Source of the DNA: Bifidobacteriaceae bacterium
GTDB lineage: Bacteria > Actinomycetota > Actinomycetes > Actinomycetales > WQXJ01
Direction: 5' to 3'
DNA: 40,874 nucleotides
Assembly: GCA_031272885.1 (NCBI GenBank)
Contig: JAISSX010000002.1
Span: 1 to 40,874, forward strand
Shown piece by piece: positions 16,661-23,600 of the stretch. How positions within the stretch are numbered: the first letter of the stretch is position 1; each line of letters opens with the position of its first letter. Under the pieces are notes generated by a model. The model saw only the letters and a program-made list of their open reading frames with translations. It had not been told where the DNA came from and did not search any database. Position numbers and translations under genes: made by a program.

Positions 16661-16861
16661 ATGGATCTCGGCGACATCACCCACGCGCTTGGCGACATCA
16701 AGGACAAGGCCGAAGACCTAGTCCACGGCCACGGCGACCAGGTGGCGGACGCGGTTGACAAGGCCACCGACGTGGTCGATGCCAAGACCGGCGGCCGCTT
16801 CCACAGCCAGCTTGAGGCCTTGGACGACAAGGTCGAGGACCTGCTGGGCGGCGACGACTAG
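16661..16861 (+). CDS. Small MT0933/Rv0909-type antitoxin-like protein
   Basis: 66 residues, preceded by AAGGAG at 16650-16655. It is highly charged (many Asp, Lys, Glu) and predicted helical: repeated DKAEDLVH, DKATDVVDAKTGG and DKVEDLLGG segments. The KAxDxVDxKTGG core is shared with the MT0933 antitoxin family (Rv0909 of M. tuberculosis). In M. tuberculosis the antitoxin is paired with an adjacent toxin, but here no toxin gene is adjacent, so a stand-alone structural or stress role is as likely. It may be soluble and cytoplasmic. mscL lies 42 bp further on, convergent. Confidence 0.75.
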   Translation: MDLGDITHALGDIKDKAEDLVHGHGDQVADAVDKATDVVDAKTGGRFHSQLEALDDKVEDLLGGDD

Positions 16862-16903
16862 TCGTTCCCGCAGGTTCGGCCCGGCCGGCGGTGGCCGGTA
16901 TCA

Positions 16904-17287
16904 CTACTTGCTGGTGGCGGAGTCCTTCAGCAGGTCACGGATCTGGGTCAGCAGTTCTTCGGTGGTGGGAGCCGCCGGGGCTGCCTCTTCTTCTTGCGCC
17001 TTGTGTGCAGCGATCCGGGCCGTGATGGCCTGGAACGGCTTGACAATGCCGAAGTAGAGCACCGCCGCCATGATCAAGAACGAGACCAGGGCGGTCAGGA
17101 ACACTCCCACGTTGACTCCGCCAATATTGACGGTGTCAAAGTTGGGGTTGCCCCCGATCTTGCCGATCACGTCCATGATGATCTGGGTAAAGGCATCCAC
17201 CACAGACTTGAAGGCCGCGCCCATGATGAAGGCGATAGCCAGTTCGATCAGGTTGCCACGCAGTAGGAAGTCTCTGAAGCCTTTCAT
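16904..17287 (-). CDS. mscL: Large-conductance mechanosensitive channel MscL
   Basis: 127 residues. It begins MKGFRDFLLRGN followed by TM1 (VELAIAF-type segment with GAAFKSVVDAF), a short periplasmic loop, TM2 (VGVFLTALVSFLIMAAVLYFGIV) and an acidic C-terminal helix (AQEEEAAPAAPTTEELLTQIRDLL). Length and layout are typical. The homopentameric pore opens under membrane tension to release solutes during hypo-osmotic shock. TAGTGT ends 6 nt before the ATG, so it is probably its own leaderless unit, separate from gntR upstream. Confidence 0.97.
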   Translation of the reverse strand: MKGFRDFLLRGNLIELAIAFIMGAAFKSVVDAFTQIIMDVIGKIGGNPNFDTVNIGGVNVGVFLTALVSFLIMAAVLYFGIVKPFQAITARIAAHKAQEEEAAPAAPTTEELLTQIRDLLKDSATSK

Positions 17288-17293
17288 GGCCTC

Positions 17294-17299
17294 ACACTA
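17294..17299 (-). promoter_or_regulatory. Candidate -10 element, leaderless mscL
   Basis: Minus-strand TAGTGT, then GAGGCC, then ATG: the same spacing as at thpR, deoD and others in this window. Confidence 0.45.
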
Positions 17300-17354
17300 C
17301 AACCACCCAGCCGCCTGAATTCGGGCCGTTTTGCGGCTGGTTTCACTTGGGACC

Positions 17355-17750
17355 TCAGGGGGTTTCGAGCGCCGCCCAGGCACGGGTCAAGGCCGCTTGG
17401 GCGGCATCGGCCGCCAGACCCAACTGCTTGGTCACCACGGCCAGGTGGGCGGCGGCTTCGTTCATGGCCTGGCTGGCCGTCGGGTCTATGGCCGATGCCG
17501 CCTTTGGCTCTGGGCGTGGGGCCACCACCGTGCCGGCCCGCCGGGCCGACACCACCAACCCGTCCCGCACCAGTTGTTCGTAGACCTTGGCCACGGTGCC
17601 GCGCGCCAGGCCCAGGTCGGTGGCCAGGTGCCGGATGGCGGGCAGTTGCGTGCCGGGGGTCAACTGCTCCGATACGATCAGCCGCTCTATCTGCGACCGG
17701 AGCTGCTCGAACAGCGGCACTGCCGAGGCCGGGTCCAGGCGAACAATCAT
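17355..17750 (-). CDS. GntR-family (YtrA-type) transcriptional regulator
   Basis: 131 residues from ATG 17750, overlapping the upstream membrane-protein stop by 4 bp (ATGA). An N-terminal winged helix-turn-helix covers about residues 8-75 (PLFEQLRSQIERLIVSEQL, then LPAIRHLATDLGLARGTVAKVYEQL and a wing DGLVVSARRAGTVV). Only a short helical tail follows (about 55 residues), the hallmark of the YtrA subfamily, which usually represses a linked transport or membrane operon and itself. The gene order here, membrane protein then regulator in one operon, fits. The probable operator is the palindrome at 18750-18769. Confidence 0.9.
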   Translation of the reverse strand: MIVRLDPASAVPLFEQLRSQIERLIVSEQLTPGTQLPAIRHLATDLGLARGTVAKVYEQLVRDGLVVSARRAGTVVAPRPEPKAASAIDPTASQAMNEAAAHLAVVTKQLGLAADAAQAALTRAWAALETP

Positions 17751-18697
17751 GCGGCCACCTGTGGCTGCGGGAGCGGATTGACGAAGGCGGCCCGGTAGGC
17801 ACGGGGCGCTTTGGTGCGGGCCCGGGTGACCGCCCAGATGGCGACACCCAGGGCGGCAAGGTTCACCAGCACCATGGCAACCACTGCGGCATCGGGCACT
17901 GTGGCCTCGAATGCCGTGGCGGCCCAACTGGCGGCGAGCACGGCGATGGCCAGTTCCAGCCAGGCCACCGTGCGCCCGGCGAAGGCCCGGATGCGGGCAT
18001 CTGCCGCCATGGCCCGTGGGGACAGCACTGGCCGGCGCCGGTCCGCGATGGCCCGCTCGGTCAGTTCGGCCAGGCCCACTACCACGAGACCGGCCGCGGC
18101 ATAGATCGCCGCCAGCCAGCCCAGGCCGGCCAGGCCGTACCCCAGGCCGCAGCCGATGGCGGCCAAGGTGGCCACGCGAGCCGTCCACAACACCTTGGCC
18201 GGAGCGATGGGGGCGCGTGCCGTCAGATCGGCCGCGGGCGGTTCACCGGGTTTCTGGCCCACACGGTAGGTCTCGGCCGCTAGGGCGCCCACGATGGCGC
18301 CCGCCACCCCCAGGAACAGGGCGTCAGACAGGTTGATCGAAAGCTCCCAATTGAGTGGCCCGTGGTCGTTGCTGGTTTGGAACAGTGCCTTTACCAGGTT
18401 GACTACTACGTTGCGGCTGGTGACCAGGACCAGGATCAGGCCCACCGAGCAGCCACCCATCCGGTAGCGGCGGTAACGCCTGAGGTAATCGGAGTAGAAC
18501 GCCCTCTCCGCCGGGTCTGCCACTGGCCGGCCCGCCAGCCACGCGACATCGGCCGCCGTGGGCCGGCTGAAGGCGGAGACGAAGAAGACGATCACGACGG
18601 CCAGCAGGAGGGCGAACAGTATGAACACCAGGGCCACGGCCAGGATGCAAATGCCGAAGTCGCCACTTGGCTCCATCAAGTAGTCGGCGTCTGTCAT
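17747..18697 (-). CDS. Unknown multi-pass membrane protein co-transcribed with a GntR regulator
   Basis: 316 residues from ATG 18697, chosen because GGAGG lies 5 nt upstream; an earlier ATG at 18763 would fall inside the operator. About seven hydrophobic segments are visible, beginning GICILAVALVFILFALLLAV near residue 15, with short polar loops and an Arg-rich stretch (YLRRYRRYRMGG) after the first. I recognise no family. Translation is coupled to the YtrA-type regulator by a 4-bp overlap, so the pair likely responds to a membrane-related signal, as other YtrA-type operons do. No ATPase partner is present. Confidence 0.8.
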   Translation of the reverse strand: MTDADYLMEPSGDFGICILAVALVFILFALLLAVVIVFFVSAFSRPTAADVAWLAGRPVADPAERAFYSDYLRRYRRYRMGGCSVGLILVLVTSRNVVVNLVKALFQTSNDHGPLNWELSINLSDALFLGVAGAIVGALAAETYRVGQKPGEPPAADLTARAPIAPAKVLWTARVATLAAIGCGLGYGLAGLGWLAAIYAAAGLVVVGLAELTERAIADRRRPVLSPRAMAADARIRAFAGRTVAWLELAIAVLAASWAATAFEATVPDAAVVAMVLVNLAALGVAIWAVTRARTKAPRAYRAAFVNPLPQPQVAA

Positions 18698-18749
18698 TGT
18701 GCCCTCCTGCGCCCCGGCTGCCTGGGCCTCTTGTCTGCCGGTTGTGTTT

Positions 18750-18769
18750 TGTACCATTGTCATAGTACA
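18750..18769. promoter_or_regulatory. Palindromic operator between divergent genes, likely GntR (YtrA-type) site
   Basis: TGTAC-N10-GTACA, a perfect 5-bp inverted repeat extended by A/T-rich flanks. It overlaps the predicted -10 of both divergent promoters: TACTAT (18762-18767, minus) and TACATT (18766-18771, plus). Binding there would be expected to block both transcripts. Confidence 0.6.
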
Positions 18770-18790
18770 TTAGGTTTATGGCAACAGCAA
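18762..18790 (-). promoter_or_regulatory. Promoter of the membrane protein-gntR operon
   Basis: On the minus strand TTGCTG (18785-18790) and TACTAT (18762-18767) are separated by exactly 17 bp. The start site would fall within the palindrome, leaving a leader of about 55 nt before the ATG at 18697. Confidence 0.55.
18766..18771 (+). promoter_or_regulatory. Candidate -10 element, leaderless divergent gene
   Basis: TACATT, then AGGTTT, then ATG at 18778. A weak -35 (TTGTGT at 18742-18747) lies 18 bp upstream. It shares bases with the palindromic operator. Confidence 0.5.
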
Positions 18791-19557
18791 GCCCCGTTTC
18801 GATCCCAGATTCGCTGGCTGACCAGGCCGAACCAGCTGGGACAGCCGAACCGGTTGACGAGTTCGCTGCCCTGCGCCCCAAGCGCTCGGTGGGCCGGTTG
18901 CTCATCCTCACCCTGGTGGTGGTGGTCAGCTTGGGCGTGGCCGGCTTCGCGCGCGTGGCACTAGACGTGTCGGTTGCCCAAGAGGGCGAAGGCGAGTGGA
19001 CCACGGTCAGCGGTTCCATGGCAACAGGAGATTCGAACTGGGAGTCCTTCGGGACGTCCACCAAACTGCGTGTGCCGTCATGGCCGGGCGTCACTGTCGT
19101 CTCCGTGACCGGTTCAGGCTGCTTCGAAGCTACCGATCAACCGGAGCCAGCCGTGGATCAAACCACCCCCCGGTACGGCTGGTGCGGCCTGTCGCCCCAG
19201 GGCATCTGGCTGTTGTCAGACGCCGAATACAACCAGGCTGGCAGCATCACCTGGATGGCCGATGAAGATGGCGCCTATCCAGCGACTGAGGACCTCAATA
19301 AGATAGACGCTCCCCTGCTGCCGCGGCACCTGTCCGGCGGCGGCGAGATCACCCTCGAATTGAGCTGGCTGGCCACTGAGACCACCGCCGAACTGCGTGA
19401 GTGTGGCCGGGCCATCGGCACCGAAGACGGAGGGTCCTATTGGGACTGGGACTATGACGCCTGCCCCGAACCGACCATCGACGTCACCCTGCGCACGGTG
19501 ATCGGCACCACCAAGGTGGAGCACTTGACCCTGGCCGGCCTCCCCGCCGCCCGCTAG
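18778..19557 (+). CDS. Unknown single-pass membrane-anchored extracytoplasmic protein
   Basis: 259 residues. A 38-residue acidic/polar cytoplasmic N-terminus is followed by RPKR and one hydrophobic helix (about residues 40-61, LLILTLVVVVSLGVAGFARV). A 195-residue domain rich in Gly, Thr and Trp should then lie outside the membrane; it contains several Cys (SGCF, YGWCGL, RECGRA, DACPE) that could form disulfides. I recognise no family. There is no ribosome binding site; TACATT ends 6 nt before the ATG. It shares its intergenic region and palindromic operator with the divergent membrane protein-GntR operon and is likely co-regulated with it. Confidence 0.75.
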   Translation: MATASPVSIPDSLADQAEPAGTAEPVDEFAALRPKRSVGRLLILTLVVVVSLGVAGFARVALDVSVAQEGEGEWTTVSGSMATGDSNWESFGTSTKLRVPSWPGVTVVSVTGSGCFEATDQPEPAVDQTTPRYGWCGLSPQGIWLLSDAEYNQAGSITWMADEDGAYPATEDLNKIDAPLLPRHLSGGGEITLELSWLATETTAELRECGRAIGTEDGGSYWDWDYDACPEPTIDVTLRTVIGTTKVEHLTLAGLPAAR

Positions 19558-19571
19558 GCCACCTTCCCTCG

Positions 19572-19704
19572 CGAAAGGTCACTTTCCCGTCACGAAAGGT
19601 CAATTCCCCCTCGTCATCTCGGACTTGATCCAAGATCGCAAGCCCCTGACCTGGACTTATGCCCAAAGCGAAACTGTGCGGCGCAACGGAATTGACCTTT
19701 CGTG
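19572..19704. repeat. Repeat-filled gap between convergent genes, with REP-like copy 2
   Basis: CACGAAAGGTCAATTCC (19591-19607) is inverted exactly at 19688-19704; a related direct copy begins at 19572 (CGAAAGGTCACTTTCC). Between the arms, at 19612-19637, lies a REP-like 26-mer in reverse orientation, degenerate compared with the copies at 921 and 33847. The arms could fold into a long stem serving both converging transcripts. Confidence 0.7.
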
Positions 19705-19711
19705 CAGAGGG

Positions 19712-20371
19712 TTAGGTGCCCGATGGCGTCCGGCTAGCGCTTGCGGTGGCCTGGTGGGCGGCGCGGAACTCTTCGCGAGTGCCTTCCAGTCGCACCGGTT
19801 GCAGCACCGGGTTCGCCGCCCCCTGGGCGCGGGCCCAGGCCAGGGCCGCCTCGGCTTCGGCCCGCGACAGCACGCCCGGCCCCCAGGTGGTTCTGACCTG
19901 GTAATCCACGCCGCTGGCCAGCAACAACGCCAAGGACTGCTCCACCTTCGGCTGCACCCCGCGGCGCCCCACTATTCGCTCCACCACGCCCGGTGGCCCC
20001 TTGACGTCGAAACCCACCCAATCCACCAACGGCAGCAACTGCCCCAGGCGCCCCGGATACGCCCCCATGGTGTGTAACCCCACCCCGAGGCCCAAGGCCC
20101 TGACCTGTCCAATCGCCTCCGTCAGGTCCTGCCGCGTCGCCTCCCCGCCAGAAAACACCACTCCATCCAGCAGCCCCTGCCGCGTCGCCAGAAAGGCCAG
20201 CACGTCCTCCCACCCGATGGCGCCCGGCCGGCGGGGGTCGATCAGGTCCGGATTGTGGCAGTAGAGGCAGTCCCAGGGGCAGCCCTGCAGGAACACGGTC
20301 GCCACCAGGCGGCCCGGCCAGTCGCAGCTGGAACAACGGGCCAGGCCGCCGATGGCGAGTGGTGGGGTCAT
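19712..20371 (-). CDS. nrdG: Anaerobic ribonucleotide reductase activating protein (radical SAM)
   Basis: 219 residues. It has the radical-SAM cluster motif CPWDCLYCHN (Cys31, Cys35, Cys38), preceded by an additional CSSC pair (Cys13, Cys16) and followed by the FSGGE element. It reductively cleaves S-adenosylmethionine to install the glycyl radical on NrdD. The start overlaps the nrdD stop by 4 bp (ATGA), so the two are translated together. Length is a little above the short E. coli NrdG (154 residues) and fits the longer NrdG/PflA-like form common outside enterics. Confidence 0.93.
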   Translation of the reverse strand: MTPPLAIGGLARCSSCDWPGRLVATVFLQGCPWDCLYCHNPDLIDPRRPGAIGWEDVLAFLATRQGLLDGVVFSGGEATRQDLTEAIGQVRALGLGVGLHTMGAYPGRLGQLLPLVDWVGFDVKGPPGVVERIVGRRGVQPKVEQSLALLLASGVDYQVRTTWGPGVLSRAEAEAALAWARAQGAANPVLQPVRLEGTREEFRAAHQATASASRTPSGT

Positions 20372-22329
20372 GCGGAGGTGGCACTATCGGCCACAAGCGA
20401 CCCGGCGCCATCGGGCACCGACAAACCAGCCGCCTCGCGGAAGGCGACCCGTTCCGCCTGCTCGCCCCGCTTGCCGATGTTGAACGAACTGACCGGCCGG
20501 TGGTAGCCCATCACCCGGGTCCAGACCTCGCAGGCCACGGGCTCACCCTCAGGCTGCTCCTCCGCGCACCGGGGACACCAAGGATGCTCACCTGATAAGT
20601 ACCCGTGTGACGGGCAAATCGAAAAGGTGGGCGTGACCGTGATGTACGGCAGCGAGAAGCGGGTCAAGGCGCGACGCACCAGTTCGCGGCAGGCCTCTGG
20701 GGAGGAGATCCTCTCCGCCATGTACAGGTGCAGCACGGTGCCGCCCGTGTACTTGCGCTGCAGTTCATCCTGGCGCTCAAGGGCTTCAAACGGGTCATCG
20801 GTGAAGCCCACCGGCAACTGGGACGAGTTGGTGTAGTACGGATTGGCCTCGGTGCCGGCCTGAAGAATCCCAGGGAAGTGCGCCCGGTCCAGCTTGGCGA
20901 AACGATAGGTGGCACCCTCGGCCGGAGTGGCCTCCAGGTTGTAGAGGTGCCCCGTGGACTCCTGGAACTCCACCATGCGGGCCCGCACGTGGTCCAGCAA
21001 CCGCACCGCCAGCGCGTGGCCAGCCGGCGCCGTGATGTCCACCACCAGGCCGGCCGAGGCGTAGAAGTTCCGCACCATCTCGTTGAGGCCATTGACGCCA
21101 ATGGTGCTGAAGTGGTTGCGCAGCGTGCCCAGGTAACGCTTGGTGTACGGGAACAGGCCGGCGTCGATCAGGCGCTGGATCACCTGGCGCTTGACCTCCA
21201 GCGAGTCCCGGGCCAGTTCCAGCAGCCGGTCAAGAGAAGCCACCAGGCCGGGCTCGTCACCGGCGCAGCGATAGCCCAACCGGGCGCAGTTGATGGTCAC
21301 TACGCCCACCGACCCGGTCTGTTCGGCCGAGCCGAACAGACCGTTGCCGCGCTTCAGCAACTCTCGCAGGTCAAGCTGCAGGCGGCAGCACATCGACCGG
21401 ATCTGGCCCGGCCGCAGTTCGGAGTTGATGAAGTTCTGAAAGTAGGGCAGCCCGTACTTGGCGGTCATCTCGAACAACCGCCGCGCGTTGGGTGAATCCC
21501 AGGGGAAATCGGCCGTGATGTTGTAGGTGGGGATGGGAAAGGTGAACACCCGGCCCGAGGCATCACCGCTGGTCATCACCTCGATATAGGCCCGGTTGAT
21601 TAGGTCCATCTCGGCTTGTAGGTCGCCATAGGTGAAGTCCTGTTCCGCACCAGCAATGACCGGCCGCTGTGCCCGCAGGTCCTCCGGGCAGGTCCAGTCG
21701 AACGTCAGGTTGGTGAACGGCGTCTGGGTACCCCACCGCGACGGCACGTTCAGGTTGTAGACCAGTTCTTGGACGCACTGCAGTACCTGTTCGTAGCTCA
21801 TGTGGTCCACCCGCACGTAGGGCGCCATGTAGGTGTCGAACGAGCTGAAGGCCTGCGCGCCGGCCCACTCGTTCTGCAGCGTGCCCAGAAAGTTGACGAT
21901 TTGCCCCACGGCGCTGGAGAAATGCCGGGGCGGCGCGGCGTCGATCTTGCCGGGCACGCCGTTCAGCCCTTCCGCCAGCAGTGTCCGCAGCGACCAGCCG
22001 GCGCAATAGCCGCTCAGCATGTCGAGATCATGAATGTGCAGGTCACCGTCCCGGTGCGCCTGGCCAACCGCCGGCGCGTAGACATGGGACAACCAGTAGT
22101 TGGCAATCAGCTTGCCGGAACTGTTCAAGATCAGCCCGCCCAGCGAATAGCCCTGGTTGGCGTTGGCGTTGACCCGCCAGTCGGTGCGGTCCAGGTATTC
22201 GTCGATCGAGCTGACCACGTCCACCACCACCCTTGGCTCGCGGTGCTGACGATGGGGCTGTGGCCGGTGAACGGTGCAAGCCCTGGCTCGGTGCCCCACG
22301 CGGATCGGGGGTGCTTCGGTCATGGTCAT
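20368..22329 (-). CDS. nrdD: Class III (anaerobic) ribonucleoside-triphosphate reductase
   Basis: 653 residues from ATG 22329, preceded by GAGGAG; the open frame runs on into the riboswitch but that extension is not protein-like. Core motifs: GYSLGGLILNSSG, HIHDLDMLSGYCAGWSL, RSMCCRLQLDLREL with active-site Cys, and a C-terminal zinc site (CPSHGYLSGEHPWCPRC, then EPVACEVW). The glycyl-radical segment RVMGYHRP has Gly at about 608. It makes dNTPs without oxygen after activation by NrdG. The N-terminus lacks the roughly 90-residue ATP-cone seen in E. coli NrdD (712 residues), so allosteric activity control by dATP through that domain is not expected. Upstream lie tandem NrdR boxes and a cobalamin riboswitch. 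Confidence 0.96.
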   Translation of the reverse strand: MTMTEAPPIRVGHRARACTVHRPQPHRQHREPRVVVDVVSSIDEYLDRTDWRVNANANQGYSLGGLILNSSGKLIANYWLSHVYAPAVGQAHRDGDLHIHDLDMLSGYCAGWSLRTLLAEGLNGVPGKIDAAPPRHFSSAVGQIVNFLGTLQNEWAGAQAFSSFDTYMAPYVRVDHMSYEQVLQCVQELVYNLNVPSRWGTQTPFTNLTFDWTCPEDLRAQRPVIAGAEQDFTYGDLQAEMDLINRAYIEVMTSGDASGRVFTFPIPTYNITADFPWDSPNARRLFEMTAKYGLPYFQNFINSELRPGQIRSMCCRLQLDLRELLKRGNGLFGSAEQTGSVGVVTINCARLGYRCAGDEPGLVASLDRLLELARDSLEVKRQVIQRLIDAGLFPYTKRYLGTLRNHFSTIGVNGLNEMVRNFYASAGLVVDITAPAGHALAVRLLDHVRARMVEFQESTGHLYNLEATPAEGATYRFAKLDRAHFPGILQAGTEANPYYTNSSQLPVGFTDDPFEALERQDELQRKYTGGTVLHLYMAERISSPEACRELVRRALTRFSLPYITVTPTFSICPSHGYLSGEHPWCPRCAEEQPEGEPVACEVWTRVMGYHRPVSSFNIGKRGEQAERVAFREAAGLSVPDGAGSLVADSATSA

Positions 22330-22452
22330 GGCGGCTTCTCCTCGCAGCTCGTGGAGGGCCGTGGTTGCACGGTGGCCGCCGATGGCACCCGGCCGCCTTG
22401 GGGTGGCCGGCCGGTGGGCCTGGGCGCGGCTCCCGCGAGCCACGTTCCTCCC

Positions 22453-22472
22453 CCGCGGGCGTCTGCCCGCGG
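22453..22472 (-). promoter_or_regulatory. GC-rich hairpin at the riboswitch exit (possible expression platform)
   Basis: An 8-bp stem (CCGCGGGC with GCCCGCGG, 4-nt loop) begins directly after the cobalamin aptamer and before the nrdD leader. There is no U-tract, so if it is the expression platform it would act by structure or Rho rather than as an intrinsic terminator. Confidence 0.4.
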
Positions 22473-22672
22473 CAGCCGGCAGGTCTTCGGACTTGTGGGC
22501 TCGCTGGTAACCCAGCACCTACCTGGCCACGGCTTCCCAGGTTGTTCACCCAGTGCCCGTGTGTGGCCGTCGTTCCCACTTACCGCTGCGGGGCAGTCCC
22601 GGATTTGCACCGGGTTCCCTTGCGGACCGCTGCCCGATGGCGCCCGGTTGGCACCGCCTGGCAGGCCGGCCC
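22473..22672 (-). ncRNA. Cobalamin (B12) riboswitch upstream of nrdDG
   Basis: Read on the minus strand it holds the class-defining blocks in order: GCGGTGCC near the 5' side, GGGAACCCGGTGCAAATCC then GGGACTGCCCCGC, a variable arm region with CACTGGG and CCTGGGAAGCC, and the 3' B12 box AGTCCGAAGACCTGCC (22478-22494) closing with GCCGGC. The aptamer ends about 145 nt before the nrdD ATG. Cobalamin binding normally turns such leaders off, so nrdDG would be reduced when B12 is available. Confidence 0.93.
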
Positions 22673-22706
22673 GCCGCCCTTCCGGGCGACCAGCATGGGT
22701 CCGACC

Positions 22707-22722
22707 CTACTACATGTTGTGG
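22707..22722 (-). promoter_or_regulatory. NrdR box, promoter-proximal
   Basis: Minus strand CCACAACATGTAGTAG fits the NrdR consensus ACACwATATATwGTGT in the actinobacterial variant. It overlaps a candidate -10 (TAGGGT, 22704-22709). Its start is 31 bp from that of the second box, the standard three-helical-turn spacing. Confidence 0.75.
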
Positions 22723-22737
22723 CACTTCCCGGAAGCG

Positions 22738-22753
22738 ACACAACATCTCGCGC
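22738..22753 (-). promoter_or_regulatory. NrdR box, distal
   Basis: Minus strand GCGCGAGATGTTGTGT; the right half matches the NrdR consensus best. It is paired with the box at 22707-22722 at 31-bp spacing, and its left edge overlaps the gntK terminator-like hairpin. Confidence 0.7.
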
Positions 22754-22782
22754 GCCCCGGCCCTTTGGGCCGACTGGCGCGC
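22750..22782 (-). terminator. Hairpin after gntK
   Basis: GCGCGCC (22750-22756) pairs with GGCGCGC (22776-22782) around an inner GGCCC-TTT-GGGCC stem, starting 2 nt past the gntK stop. No U-tract follows. It would help separate gntK transcription from the nrdD promoter. Confidence 0.5.
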
Positions 22783-22784
22783 CG

Positions 22785-23309
22785 CTAGGGCAGGGCCAGG
22801 GCGGCCAGGATTGCGTCGACCTGGCCGCCTGGCGTTTCCACCAGGTCAAGGTCCACGTGCAGGCCGTCTTCGTCGTCTTCCAGTGGCTCCAGGTCAGCCA
22901 GTTGTGATGCCAGCATGGCCGGTTTCATGAAGTGGCCGGCCCGCGCCGCCAACCGGCCCTCAAGCAGGGCCGGCGACCCGTCCAGGTGGACAAACACCAC
23001 TCCGGGCGCCCGCAACACCTCCCGGTAGGAGCGCTTCAAGGCCGAGCATGTCATGACACCGCGGGCGCCATCGGGCAGGTGCTGATCAATCCAGGCCCGC
23101 AGCACCTGCAGCCACGGCCAGCGGTCCTTGTCCGCCAGCGGGACGCCGCGGGACATCTTGGCGATGTTGGCCGACGGGTGGAAGTCATCCGCCTCCGCGA
23201 AGTCCCAACCCAACCGGCCCGCCAGCGCCAAACCGACCGTGGTCTTGCCGCTGCCGGCCACGCCCATCACCACGATGACCCGCACCTGGCCGCCCGTCGC
23301 GTGTTCCAT
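22785..23309 (-). CDS. gntK: Gluconokinase (thermoresistant, GntK type)
   Basis: 174 residues from ATG 23309, preceded by GGGAGG; a GTG two codons earlier is possible. Motifs: P-loop MGVAGSGKTT, EADDFHP, NIAKMSRGVPLADKDRWPWL and CSALKRSYRE, all diagnostic for the small P-loop gluconokinases. It phosphorylates gluconate to 6-phosphogluconate using ATP, feeding the pentose phosphate or Entner-Doudoroff routes. No gluconate permease or gntR-type sugar regulator is linked. A 23-bp sequence 14-36 bp upstream of its ATG is repeated exactly at 24608-24630, suggesting that the DNA upstream was inserted. Confidence 0.95.
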   Translation of the reverse strand: MEHATGGQVRVIVVMGVAGSGKTTVGLALAGRLGWDFAEADDFHPSANIAKMSRGVPLADKDRWPWLQVLRAWIDQHLPDGARGVMTCSALKRSYREVLRAPGVVFVHLDGSPALLEGRLAARAGHFMKPAMLASQLADLEPLEDDEDGLHVDLDLVETPGGQVDAILAALALP

Positions 23310-23322
23310 TACCACCTGCCTC

Positions 23323-23345
23323 CCGTCCAGCGACCAAGCCTACGG
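23323..23345. repeat. 23-bp direct repeat, left copy
   Basis: Begins CCGTCCAGCGACC and ends AAGCCTACGG. The identical 23 bp recur at 24608-24630. The copies bound a 1262-bp segment that contains the GIY-YIG gene. This copy is just upstream of gntK. Confidence 0.92.
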
Positions 23346-23443
23346 ACACAACCGCCAGGCAGGCCATCCGGTTCCGGTGGGCGCTAAGACAGGAGAAATC
23401 GTTCTCTGGGTCAATCGGGGCCGCAGACGGCCTCCAAATGCGA

Positions 23444-23563
23444 GTTTCGCCAGCCTGTGGGACACGAAATCCGTCAAACGACCTCGATTTGTGTCCCACA
23501 GGCTGGTGAAACCTGCACGGAAGGCGCCTCGCGGGCCAGAGTTGTCCCACAGCCTGGCGAAAC
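23444..23563. repeat. Three-copy palindromic repeat downstream of the GIY-YIG gene
   Basis: The core GTTTCGCCAGCCTGTGGGAC (arm 23444-23471) appears inverted at 23486-23512 with one mismatch and one missing base, and again at 23541-23563 in the second orientation. The first two can form a stem of about 27 bp with a 14-nt loop. This fills most of the gap 23346-23600, where no gene is evident. It may serve as terminator for the minus-strand gene or mark an element end. Confidence 0.8.
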
Positions 23564-23600
23564 TGACACTGGCACCGAGCACACCAGTGGATTCCCGCAT

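Noticed and set aside
18698-18763. Earlier start at 18763 for the seven-helix membrane protein
   Set aside because: It lies in the palindromic operator and at the predicted transcript start, whereas ATG 18697 has GGAGG 5 nt upstream.
22330-22518. Longer nrdD with a 63-residue N-terminal extension
   Set aside because: The extension overlaps the cobalamin aptamer end and its hairpin, is Arg/Pro-rich and not protein-like, while ATG 22329 has a good GAGGAG.
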